From NCBI GenBank assembly GCA_947623455.1, contig OX392545.1, positions 28,471,001 to 28,535,000 of the forward strand: DNA of 64,000 nt, given 5' to 3'. The notes under the pieces were generated by a model, which was not told the DNA's origin, did not search any database, and saw only the letters and a list, made by a program, of their open reading frames with translations. Shown here piece after piece: positions 20,491 through 31,626 of the stretch. Numbering within the stretch: the first letter of the stretch is position 1; every line of letters begins with the position of its first letter. A program made the translations under genes and the position numbers. Origin of the DNA: Mimachlamys varia. Its lineage: Eukaryota > Mollusca > Bivalvia > Pectinida > Pectinidae.

Positions 20491-21979
20491 GACTAGGTAC
20501 AGCCATATTGGTTGTCACCTGGTTGAAAATGGTAATATTGGAATTTTAACGTTTCCTTCAAATATATGGTATAAGCTTTATCCTATTATGTTTAATATTG
20601 ATATAAATTGCAGTTGAGCCTCAAAAATTAAAAACATCTGTACTTACTAACAAAATAAAATCCAAATTGGAGTGCGTGAATATTTTTTGAACTGTATATA
20701 GTTATTTGAATCATTTCAGAAAAATAATATAAAGTTGCTGCAATGTTCATAGAATGATAGCCCAGTGTTAAAATTTCGATAAATTTCATTACATACATAG
20801 TCTGTAAATCAGAGTATCAGGGAGGAATACACAGGTACCCCCTCTAAAAAATGTCGTCCATTGTATGCTGTTTTCAGACCAGGAAAGGTAGTTACCTGTT
20901 TCTCGTGAAGGCAATATAGGGACATAAAATGGGTCATTTGTCATGTCAATGTACGTTTCGTGTCAAATAAATGCATAAAATAAAAATCGTAACACCGAAA
21001 TACATGTATAGCGTAATTTACACTTACGATGCAGTTACCTAATTACTAAATAAGTTTGAGAAATGTATTTGTAATGTGCCTCAACTGCCACACATTTATA
21101 CAATTGCAATAGTTTACGCTAGCGATGTTTGACATGTGCGAAGCCGAGAACGAATCTGTATAATCAGCGAGTTAATACTGTACGATCCACGCGGAAGTGT
21201 ATAATATATACAAATTCCATCAGAATTTCAACAACACAAATTAAACTTTGTTGACAATTCTTTCAAAATTATTAAATTACCCGAAAAAAACACTGCTGGA
21301 AGTGCCGAAGAACATCTTTCGTGGTGCTGTACATTCGCCCAAAAAAGGAAAACTGCCAATCGATAAAAACCACTAACTTGATAGGAAAGGGCAGTTTTTG
21401 CTTTGTGACGATATACTAAGTAACGGTTACCTGAACTGTATGCTTGAATCCAACTTAATTGTTAATTTTGTCGATGTTTCACCATGCCTCTAAGTCAGGC
21501 GTATGAATATCTAAAGAAGTATATAGTTCAAAATGGAGAGTAGAGGAGTATATTTCGCTTCATGCAACGGGAAGATGTTTAATTAAAAAGATTTGACATA
21601 ATTTCTCGTCACACCGCAGACAGTAAGATTTTTGTTTTGGCTACGTGGCATGCCACATAGATTTGTCGATATGCGATGGAAATTTTGAAAATTTGATCCA
21701 GATGTGATCGGTGTTCAGAATGTGCGTAAGTTGTGACGAGTCATTCTCTGATTCTGCGGTTTTCAATTGAAAAAGAGATTTATTCAAAAATCGAAGGCTC
21801 GTCTATCATTCTGTGTATATTAAACAAACAAAACATGAAATTCATTTTTTTTTATTATCTTTCGCAGTATTCTGCAAGCGTGCACGCGTTTTCAGGCATA
21901 TAATACCAAATATCAGAAAAACCACCAAACGTACCAAAATACACAAATTACACAATTCAATTTCGATATTCGTTTTCAG
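20491..21979. other. Non-coding, upstream of TLR; intron or promoter
   Basis: No gene. A short inverted repeat AAAACTGCC...GGCAGTTTTT is at about 21350-21400. Two splice-acceptor-like sites precede the TLR frame: a T-rich tract ending TTTCGCAG at 21868 and CGTTTTCAG at 21971-21979. The second lies 5 bases before the TLR ATG, so an upstream exon with the signal peptide probably lies to the left but could not be recognised. Confidence 0.5.
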
Positions 21980-21984
21980 GTATC

Positions 21985-24660
21985 ATGCTACTGGTGCACA
22001 GTCACGTCACTGATAGGGTTGAATCGAACATTCAGATTGACCACAAACAATCAGGAGCAATCTTACATCAACCAATCAGGAGCGATATTACGACAGCCAA
22101 TCAACAAAACCATGACGTAGCAAATGCATTGTTACAATGTACAACCGGGAGCGTGTGTTGCTGTCGTCATTCTGAGAACAATACCCTCGTGGCCGACTGT
22201 TCATACCTAGACATAGAGACAGTTCCACGTTTTCACCCTAACGTCACAGTAATCCATCTACAGGGAAACAGAATCAAGAACTTTTCAGGTGAAGGAATTC
22301 CGAATTCGGTTACATATCTAGATCTATCGGGAAACAAGCTTAAATCGTTTATCGGATTCCCTTTTAAGGACATGAAATCATTGGAACACTTGGATCTTAG
22401 TAATAACCTATTGCAATACACTAAAGCGATGTTCAACGAAAACATTTTCCAGGGGTTGTCTAGTTTGAAAAATTTGAATATAAAACGGAATAATATGAAG
22501 TTTGCTCTAAGACATTTGCAATTTCCAGTCAGTATTTCTCAACTGAAATCATTAGAAACACTGCTGATAGATGGGGTGGATTTCGGAGGTTTTGATGACA
22601 GTTTTAAGCTGTTGAGTAAGTTAAGGACTTTAGATTTATCAGGAAAAACTGGGGTATGCCACATCGGAACGGTAAGGTCCAGTTTCTTTCAAAGTGTTTC
22701 TAATGTTGCTAATTTGAATATTTCTGATTGCAATCTTAAAGGTATTGAACTAGGAACGTTTCGAAATTTTAAATATCTTAACACGCTTAATATTTCCTCT
22801 AATGAATGTCTTACATTTCGAGTTCTCTCAAACGTTACAACTGACCTACAGTATACACCAGTTCGTGTCTTGGACATTAGTCGGTTACACTGTACGTTCG
22901 GACCTGGTACAGTGATACATAAAGACGATATCAAATATCTCTACAACACTAACCTCACACACTTGTATATAATGCATAATCGGCTAGCTATGCTTGAAAC
23001 CGGTACAGCTAGAGAACTCCCTAGAACTCTCAAGTTTATTTCCGTCGCTGACAACAAGCTATCTTTCGGACTTTACTATATCGAACTGATTTCTGTGATG
23101 CCAAATATAGAAATCATTCATGCGGATCATCAGGGGAGTCCCCATAATCTTGAATCAGGCAGTAGCGACTGTAATGATTGGCGTGCCCCGCCTTCATCCC
23201 ACAATAGGATCACTTTCGATCAATCGACCTCAGAATTACACAACTGTAACCGAAATCCGATTCGTAAGGTTCATCACAATGGTGACATTTTAACAAAGTT
23301 TTCTGTGCCTGTTTCGTTAAGAGAATTTTACTATAGCAACAATGCAATGAATTTTGAAATTGGGTCTCTAGATTTTCAAGAAAATAATATAAGAATTTTA
23401 GACTTGAGTAATAATTTGTTCCATTCATTGAGAGGACCGCTGATCAATTTAAATCGGGTTGAATATATAGATTTTTCGAATAACTATTGCTCATACATTT
23501 CAGAATATGTCTTCCCGTTTGATAATGTTATCAAAACGTTATTGCTTCAGAACAATTTATTCGGACTTGCACTTTATAAAGATACTAAAGGAACTAGCTT
23601 AAGAAATTTCACTAGATTAGAAACGCTGGATCTGTCATCAAATCATATCTACAACCTATCGCCCCTTCTTCTCAAGAACCAATACAGAATGAGAATATTA
23701 AATCTGAGTAATAATGCGTTGAACGAGTTTAGTTTGGACTTGTCAAACACGAAAAAATTAGAGTATCTGGACTTGACGCACAATCAAATCAGAACAATTA
23801 AACCGGACCAGAGGGACCAGATCGATAAATTAAGGGCCAACAATGTGACTGTTAACTTAGGAGGGAACCTTATGGATTGCTCTTGTGACCAGCTAGATAA
23901 CATGAAATGGTTGGATCATAACAGAGATATATTTGTCAACTTCCTTACGTATGAATGCGAATTTCCCAACGGAACTCAAATAACCTTTTCAGGCATAGAC
24001 CGAGCTTTAACTGAATTATCAAAGTCTTGTGATAGCTACATCGGTATAATAGTCGTGTTCGGATCAATGATAGTGTTGTCGATATCCCTGGTTATCTCCG
24101 GTATCGTGTACCGATACAGGTGGAAGCTGAGATACCTGTTTTACATAGCATGGATCCAACGAGGCAGTTACACACCTGTCGTTAACGCAGTGGACGACGA
24201 TGACTATGAGTATGATGCGTTCGTATCCTATAGTTCGACAGATTATCAGTTCGTACTAAAGCATATGATCCCGAACCTGGAAGACAGTCAAGGATTAAGG
24301 CTGTGTCTTCATCAGCGGGACTTTTTACCCGGGAATGAGATAGCTAAAAACATCACTAACGCGATTCACCAAAGTCGAAAAACCGTACTCTTACTTTCCA
24401 GAAAATATCTAGATTCCTATTGGTGTATGTATGAATTTAACATGGCCCGCATGGAGAGTATATATTCAAGGGGAGGTAACGCCGTTTTGTTGCTGATATT
24501 CTATGAGAATATTCAAGCCAGAGAGTTGCCATTTACAATGTTGGACCTGATAGATAATAAAACCTACATTGAGTATCCCCATGACGACACCCATGGCCAG
24601 GAAGTATTCTGGGACAGCATGGTCAAATCGATTTCTCCATATCAGACAACAAACGTTTAA
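21985..24660 (+). CDS. Toll-like receptor, single-cysteine-cluster type
   Basis: 891 codons from ATG 21985. An N-terminal cysteine cluster (CTTGSVCCC...C) is followed by about 19 leucine-rich repeats (roughly residues 75-625), a C-terminal LRR cap from residue 630 (MDCSCDQ...C...C), a membrane helix at about 686-708, and a TIR domain at about 741-885. TIR box 1 is YDAFVSYS, box 2 LCLHQRDFLPG and box 3 FW. One cysteine cluster before the membrane is the vertebrate-like layout. The product should sit in plasma or endosomal membrane and signal through MyD88-type adaptors. No hydrophobic signal peptide follows the ATG, while a good acceptor (TTTTCAG) ends at 21979, so the true start is likely in an upstream exon. 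Several N-glycosylation sequons lie in the ectodomain. Confidence 0.92.
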   Translation: MLLVHSHVTDRVESNIQIDHKQSGAILHQPIRSDITTANQQNHDVANALLQCTTGSVCCCRHSENNTLVADCSYLDIETVPRFHPNVTVIHLQGNRIKNFSGEGIPNSVTYLDLSGNKLKSFIGFPFKDMKSLEHLDLSNNLLQYTKAMFNENIFQGLSSLKNLNIKRNNMKFALRHLQFPVSISQLKSLETLLIDGVDFGGFDDSFKLLSKLRTLDLSGKTGVCHIGTVRSSFFQSVSNVANLNISDCNLKGIELGTFRNFKYLNTLNISSNECLTFRVLSNVTTDLQYTPVRVLDISRLHCTFGPGTVIHKDDIKYLYNTNLTHLYIMHNRLAMLETGTARELPRTLKFISVADNKLSFGLYYIELISVMPNIEIIHADHQGSPHNLESGSSDCNDWRAPPSSHNRITFDQSTSELHNCNRNPIRKVHHNGDILTKFSVPVSLREFYYSNNAMNFEIGSLDFQENNIRILDLSNNLFHSLRGPLINLNRVEYIDFSNNYCSYISEYVFPFDNVIKTLLLQNNLFGLALYKDTKGTSLRNFTRLETLDLSSNHIYNLSPLLLKNQYRMRILNLSNNALNEFSLDLSNTKKLEYLDLTHNQIRTIKPDQRDQIDKLRANNVTVNLGGNLMDCSCDQLDNMKWLDHNRDIFVNFLTYECEFPNGTQITFSGIDRALTELSKSCDSYIGIIVVFGSMIVLSISLVISGIVYRYRWKLRYLFYIAWIQRGSYTPVVNAVDDDDYEYDAFVSYSSTDYQFVLKHMIPNLEDSQGLRLCLHQRDFLPGNEIAKNITNAIHQSRKTVLLLSRKYLDSYWCMYEFNMARMESIYSRGGNAVLLLIFYENIQARELPFTMLDLIDNKTYIEYPHDDTHGQEVFWDSMVKSISPYQTTNV

Positions 24661-24899
24661 CAACGCTTGTCGTGACAGCAATATATACTACAGTCCTGAT
24701 ATATTCTTAGCATCAGATGCTGTTCTATATTCCGCTTCGCAGAATAGAATGAGTTCTTATTGCTTTTGCTTCATTTTTATTTTGTTTCTACCGCACATAT
24801 ATTGATCGACGTTTGTTGATTTCAATTACTCGGTAGACTCTGGTTCAGTAGTGGTTACATTTAAAATGACCGCTGAGGTATCTTTTTCAGAAATATCGA

Positions 24900-25110
24900 A
24901 GATAAATAAGAGAATACAGAAGCGTTAACAAAATCATAATCCAAACTCAAAATCGATTAAACATGGGGCAAACTATGAACAAAAGAAAGTTTAACATGGA
25001 GACTCTTGTAAAAGTACAAGAGAATAAGACCAGGTGTTCCGGAAGAATAAGCGTCTTCTGCTTCATCGACGACACCCGCCATGTAAATCTTTGCCACATT
25101 CAAGTAAACA
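24900..25110 (+). repeat. R1 dispersed repeat, unit A copy
   Basis: Same order of phrases as 8741-8930 (CAGAAGCGTTA, CAGGTGTTCCGGAAGA, CTTCTGCTTCATCGACGA) and extends further with CACCCGCCATGTAAATC. Its twin in unit B is 31860-32070. Confidence 0.75.
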
Positions 25111-28100
25111 CCAAGCTTTGTCCAAACTTTGCATTGCTTGATTTCCCGATTCGACATAGACACGGCTGACGTTCGATCAAAACTCGTATATTATTAAATT
25201 TCGATTTACAGCCTTCCTATTTAATCTTACATACAAGATTGTAATTCTTCACTGGCTTCTGATTGGTCAATTTCCAAATATCTTCGAATTCTTGCGTTGG
25301 AATGTATTTGTATTATACGTATGAGTTCCGTTGCCAAATATACACTAGTTATGCTTTTAATGGCACTCTGTACATAAGGTTCATTTTTTGTTTCTGTATG
25401 AAGTAAGGATTGGATGTCTTTTTTGTTGCATGCATGGGCTGATGAAGGTGAACCTCGCACAAATGAAGTGAACTGCAGTTTCAAAAAAGTAATTTAATTC
25501 TAATATTTAACTGTTTTAAATTCGCATTCGCATGTACAATTTAACGGTGCTTCCTTTTTATTACATTGGTGCACACTTATCGTCTTGTATGTACATTCGC
25601 AGAAAAACTGATCGCTAGTTTCATTCATTCAGGCAACAGAAGAAATGTCATACAGAGATAAGATGTTTATTTTTTGTTTTATCTATGCGCTATAATCTTA
25701 CCTCTCCAACTGCATTACGAATTGATTGAAATTCATTTAAGAGCAATTTGCATTTCGCAGCAGTAAACATAACGACGTCGGGTTTTGGTCACAGCTGAAG
25801 CGAGTCAAATAAAGTTGTCGGACATATGATTTCGGTAAGGCCTATGTGTATTAAAAACGTCTCAATAACAGTTGAATTAGGCATTGCTTATTGACGAAAG
25901 TATCATAAATAAGATCGGTGATATGTTATCAACTGGATAAGAGGTTGGACGATTTTTATTTTGGGGACAAAAGAGACAGACCCAATCGAAAACAGCAAGC
26001 TTTTAAGGAATGCTAACGGTACGGTTATGTATGGACAAGATCACGGGTGCATGAGATTGGGACCTAAATAAGGTTTTTAGAGTTTTTTCCACACTTTTTG
26101 AAGTTTAGATCAATTTCCTATAAAAATGCCACCCTAATCTAGAATCCCGAAAGTACTAAATTATTCTAGACACCATAGTTTAGGTCTGTATGTGTAACAC
26201 CTTCTCCAGTGTTTTATTTTAGTAACGGGCATTGAATGAAATAACGAAATCTGACAGACTGGCAGATGATCCCATTTCGCACGATCATCGAGGTGAACTA
26301 TGAGTAATTTAGGACCGATAGATCTGGGATTAATGCTTTCGGTAATGTCAGTATCTTGTCAGTTAAGTAGTATCAAAGCTGTCTGCGATATGATACTCGC
26401 ATATCTCATTTGCATGCTAAACGCTGTTTCACGTTTGTAGTACAATCGTTCATTTTCTGTACACATCGTTAACGAGACACTGTTGAAAACAAATATATTA
26501 CTTCGCAGAGGAACGAAAAAGCGCGAGCCACTAACTTCAACGGGATATAAAGTGATCATAGTTTACTAGTTTCATTGAGGCGCAGTGAAGTAAAAATGTA
26601 TTAAGGTTATGTTTTTATGAGATCTTAAATCCGTTGAAGCACGAGGTAAATTGCATAAACGCGACCGTTAAATGTACCGACTGCTAAATAAAATCAACGG
26701 TTAATTCTTCTATTTACAGTATTTTCTGTAAATGGTTCATAACGATTCTGTTCGATAAAACCCAATCTGCGGGTATAGATTTCATTTCAAAACTTACAAA
26801 CGTGAAAACGGGTTTGCAGAAGCCATGGCTAACTCCGCCCATGTCCATTGTTGATAACGTCATAAAACTGTGACTGCATATTTTGCATAGCTCTGCAAAC
26901 AGGTATTGTTTTTGACGTCATAGAAATTGGGCACGTTCTAAAATATAGTTATTGGAACATAACTCCAGCTTTTCAAGACAATTGTCAATGTAGGTGTAGA
27001 CTGTATATATTGTAAGATATAAGGGTTAAATAATAACCAGAATGACCTTTTGAAAGGTTTGGTTTTTCCTGCTGTATATATATCGTAAATACTGTTTATT
27101 TATATAATGATTTGGTATATATTGTTACCTATTTCATTAGTATTAACAGTATCTTATTATGGTAGGTCCCCTTACATACTGTACATGTGTTCGTTATCAA
27201 TGTCCTAGATTTTGGTATATTTACTGATTAAACACCATTAAAATGCTATTTTGTTTTATTACTTTTTAACACTTCCTTGCTGTTTTATACAATGTTATGG
27301 CTTCTAGAAACATCTCCAAGTTGGCAATTTCGAATAGCTCTCAATCTGAAGTGAATTAAAAGTTGTATGGCACATTTCGTATGTTATAAGTACAATATAC
27401 AGGTAGTGAAGATAGCATTTTATGGATGTCATGTTATATGTGCTCAAAACCTAAAGCTGAACTCAGTCCCATGTACTGATTTATTTTGTGTTTTTAAGAG
27501 TAAATGTAAGCCCCAAAATGGCTGTTAACCATAATGACAGGAAATTGATTAATTAATATATGCCTGTTTATATTATACATGTTTTCAAAAGAAGAAATTG
27601 CATTTTTGTTTTGTTTTAAAGCTCATTTTAAAATCAATACATAATATTTGTAATTTACCCTAGCCCTTTTAGTACCCACCAAAACCCACTTCCGGTCAAA
27701 CGTGTATCTTATTTATTGTACAAGTAATACAATAGACATCCCCAAACATATTTAGGAGGTGAACATCTGAATTGACAGGGGCCCAAAAAGGGCCTGATAG
27801 ACACCCTTCCTTTTGATAGCTTTATGCATCGGAAAGTGTGTCAAATATAGATGTCTGTTGTTTTAGATTTTTTTCACGTTTTTTAAAAATAATGCTTATT
27901 TGGCAGCCATTTTGAACATGTTTATATCAGTGTTTTATTTCACATTTCTCGTTTTAAATGTTTTTCTTTTTAAAAGTGTAACTTCGTCTACTTCATGTGT
28001 AACAATTACATATTTAGCAAAATAAACGTGTTATGCTCTGTCAAAACTCATTAATAAATTGCATCCGCCTGTGACTTTTATCTATAATTTTCTTACGATA

Positions 28101-28149
28101 CCCGTGTCACTAAATTTGGTTTAAAGTGTAGCAATACTAACGACTATTA

Positions 28150-28294
28150 GATTGAATCCTGTTCTTTTGAGGTTTATGGGGTATAAACCTCAATGGGTCT
28201 TGCGACAAATTGAATGAAGTAGTTCATATCAAATTTTTCTCAAGACCAATTGAGGTTTATACCCCATAAACCTCAACAAAACAGGATCCAATCC
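28150..28294. repeat. Nested palindrome (foldback element), unit A
   Basis: Outer arms of about 53 bp: GATTGAATCCTGTTCTTTTG... pairs with ...CAAAACAGGATCCAATCC around a ~38-bp centre. Each arm itself contains the hairpin GAGGTTTAT-GGGGT-ATAAACCTC, so the structure can fold as one long stem or as two short ones. The copy in unit B is at 35111-35255. Confidence 0.8.
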
Positions 28295-30712
28295 TTATAT
28301 TTACATTCAGGTTGATTTTGTTATTTTGGAGCAATTTCTAAAATAGTTGGACTTGTGCAAGTCTATGCAGCGGAAGGTGCCGACACGTGTGACGTCATCA
28401 CTCACTGTGTGGCGTCATCCAAACGAAATTTATAGCTGTTTTCGTATTGATAGCAACTTTAATCTGGTTCAAAACAAACTCGGATATTCAATCTGAAAGC
28501 CGAAACAAAATACAGGTTGTAAACAATTTGGAAAAAGGGACTCATTTCTGCACTACTTTACTAGTGTATGTATACGCCAACTTGAAAGTTCATCGAAAAA
28601 TAAGCTTTAAACACTTTGGTATGTATATTGAGTCCAAGTTCACTAGAAATGTAAATATTGTAGTTTGAACACATTATTGAATACATGTTGCTTTAAAAAT
28701 GATTTGTTTACGTGGTAAGTTTTGAATTTAACCAGATACAATGTCATCCAAAACTTTGATTACAAACGATTTGTACATATTAAGCCATTAGCCAAAACAA
28801 AATGAACACAACTGATGCAATTTCTTAAAGATAGTCAAATTATCAGTGACAATTGGCATTTTATTTCAAAAGTACCTAAGTCCTGGAAGTTGCAGGGAGG
28901 GTCAAGGGAGGTGTCTTTTTTATAATTTTTCAAAAATGAATAAAAATTGTTTTTCTTTCATTTGCACAATTAAATTGAATTAATACAATGGGATCCGCTG
29001 TCAAAAATATAAGAAATAAATAATGTGAAATTGCAAAAATATTGTATTTGAGGATTTTAATTGTATCAAAAACCATACATACATGTAGTTGAAAAATAAC
29101 AAAACATCGTAAGCAGTTAATTATATCATAAAAATATTAAAAGTAATACATACCTCAGAGTTGGGTTTTGCTCGATTTCAAAGCGTTTGCAGAAAAGATG
29201 TATCAGAACTTTCGGATGGCAGTGTATTTACAATACAACTAATGATCATGTTATTGTACTTATATTTATTATGGAATACATGCATGGCCATACAAATGTT
29301 TTGATTAAAGATGACGTAACACACATATATGCTAAAGTAAACATATATTTGAAAACAAGTCAAGACTTTAAACACAATAATAAATTTGTTTTAGACTGTA
29401 TGACTGTAGCAGTTGTTACCACAAGGTGGGCCCACTAAAAACTGGACTCTCATAGAATAAAATTCCTCCAAACGTTTGTTTTTGTGTTCATTTGGGAAAA
29501 AACCGCATGTTAAAGTGACATATTAATCAACTGAATTTCTGCTATGTGAATATTTTGATAGTTTGACAAATGTCGACCGTTCAATGTGAACGACGCCCCA
29601 ATCGAATGTCCCATCCAGTCTGTGATTAGAAGCAATATGAGATCGGCATAAGGCAGTAAAACACAGGTAGATCAGTGTTTGACATTCGAAATTTTTTTGT
29701 ATCTTTGTGTAATTTGAATATTGAGGTTTTGAGTATGCCCATTAGTTTAGGTGCTTGTTGTGAATGAGACTGATGACTCGGTTATCACTTTGAGGACTTG
29801 ATGTTTACTTGAATTTGATCAAGAGTTATATGGCGGGTGTCGTCGATGAAACAGAAGACACACTTCTAAAAAACATGGTCTTATTCTCTGGTACACCATG
29901 CCAATGTGGGTGTAGCCATTAATCCACAGGTCATGCGCTAGAAGGCACCCTGCTATTTATTGATAGCTGTAACACTATAATTAACCATTATAATCCCCGT
30001 GATCATGTCCCCTTCCACATCCCTATCGACTCCTCTGGGTAAGTCATATGATAACCTGTTAGAACTTGACAGTATCGATAACCTTACGAACTCGATACAA
30101 TTGTTTACAAGCGATTAGTCACTCTATACAAAATTCATGTTTATTTCAAAATTATCATAATCCGATAGTCTGACTCTAATATTTATAATACGTGTTAAGA
30201 TATGAATCACCGTAGATATACATAAACGGATCTAAATATGACTACATAGTGTATGTTTTTTCGGCTATTTAATTTTCATTATTATCCTGGGCTATTGTGT
30301 CTAAACGCCGTTGGTGTTATTTCGTTTGACATGTGTGAAACATATACTATAGTATCATAGGACAAGAATAGTGTTAAGATCTATACTTTACCGCTGATCA
30401 TGAGTCAGAAGGAAAAGTAACACCTTGTATTCTAAGTTAATGTACAACTATTTGCTCTCCGTGTTTTTTAATGTGTGGTACTCGAACACCACAAACCATA
30501 TTCTAATTGTAACGAGGGCCATGGATACCATGTGTACTGTACGTAGCGTGCTTCCCCAGGGGATCGCACCCTCGATCCTTAGGTTTACGTAAGACGCGAG
30601 AAATTCCCTCTATCGTTTTCTCGTATTAAGGAAAAAAACCGTAAATATTTTTTATTCAATTATTTATTTCTATAACGTTATTCACATCACGCCAAGCAAA
30701 AAAAGCATCACC

Positions 30713-31626
30713 ATGCAAAAATTAGAGTATCTGGAATTGACGCACAACCAAATCAGAACAATTAAACCGGACCAGAGGGACCAGATCGATAAATTAAGGG
30801 ACCACAATGTGACTTTTATCTTAGGAGGGAACCTTATGGATTGTTCTTGTGACCAGCTAAATTTCATGAAATGGTTGGATCATAACAGACATATATATTT
30901 GTCAATTTCCATAAGTACGAATGCGAATTTCCCAACGGAACTCAAATAACCTTTTCAAACTAAGACCGAGCTTTAATTGAATTATCAAAGTCTTGTGATA
31001 GCTACATCGGTATAATAGTCGTGTTCGGATCAATGCTAGTGTTGTCGATATCCCTGGTTATCTCCGGTATCGTGTACCGATACAGGTGGAAGCTGAGATA
31101 CCTGTTTTACTTGGCATGGATCCAACGAGGCATTTACACACCTGTCGTTAACGCAGTGGACGACGATGACTACGAGTATGATGCGTTCATATCCTATAGT
31201 TCGACAGATTATCAGTTCGTACTAAAGCATATGATCCCGAACCTGGAAGACAGCCAAGGATTAAGGCTGTGTCTTCATCAGCGGGACTTTTTACCCGGGA
31301 ATGAGATAGCTAAAAACATCACTAACGCGATTCACCAAAGTCGAAAAACCGTAATCTTACTTTCTAGAAAATATCTAGATTCCTATTGGTGTATGTATGA
31401 ATTTAACATGGCCCGCATGGAGAGTATATATTCAAGGGGAGGTAACGCCGTTTTGTTGCTGATATTCTATGAGAATATTCAAGCCAGAGAGTTGCCATTT
31501 ACAATGTTGGACCTGATAGATAATAAAACCTACATTGAGTATCCCCATGACGACACCCATGGCCAGGAAGTATTCTGGGACAGCATGGTCAAATCGATTT
31601 CTCCATATCAGACAACAAACGTTTAA
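30713..31626 (+). pseudogene. Truncated TLR copy in unit B
   Basis: The duplication junction fuses an ATG (30713, context CACCATGC) in frame to the last LRR and LRR cap. That frame is broken by a 2-bp insertion near 30891 (CATATATATTT against GATATATTT) and ends at 30949. A further in-frame stop (AAC-TAA-GAC) lies at about 30961 in the cap. From 31021 the frame is open again through membrane helix and complete TIR (YDAFISYS, LCLHQRDFLPG, FW); the first ATG there is 31033, giving a 197-aa membrane-TIR product with no ectodomain. Compared with the intact gene it lacks about 590 residues. It is most likely a pseudogene; a small TIR protein from 31033 would need its own promoter. Confidence 0.85.

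Larger units (their letters stand above)
24661..30716. other. Unit A non-coding part
   Basis: About 6 kb without a supported gene. Contents: R1 repeat copy at 24900-25110 and an inverted R1 piece at 29790-29895; a block at 27290-27560 that recurs in the C1q intron at 52860-53110 (GGCTTCTAGAAACATCTC, GAACTCAGT); the nested palindrome at 28150-28294; a GPCR-upstream-like block at 30015-30120. Short frames conserved in both units (for example 25227-25484 minus) are conserved only because the duplication is young. Confidence 0.6.

Noticed and set aside
21813..22013. Short frame overlapping the TLR start, as a possible signal-peptide exon
   Set aside because: It is in a different phase from the TLR frame and includes the likely splice acceptors, so it cannot be the 5' exon as read.
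25227..25484. 85-codon minus-strand frame identical in both 7-kb units (also 32187-32444)
   Set aside because: Identity follows from the young duplication; there is no start context, splice or family support.
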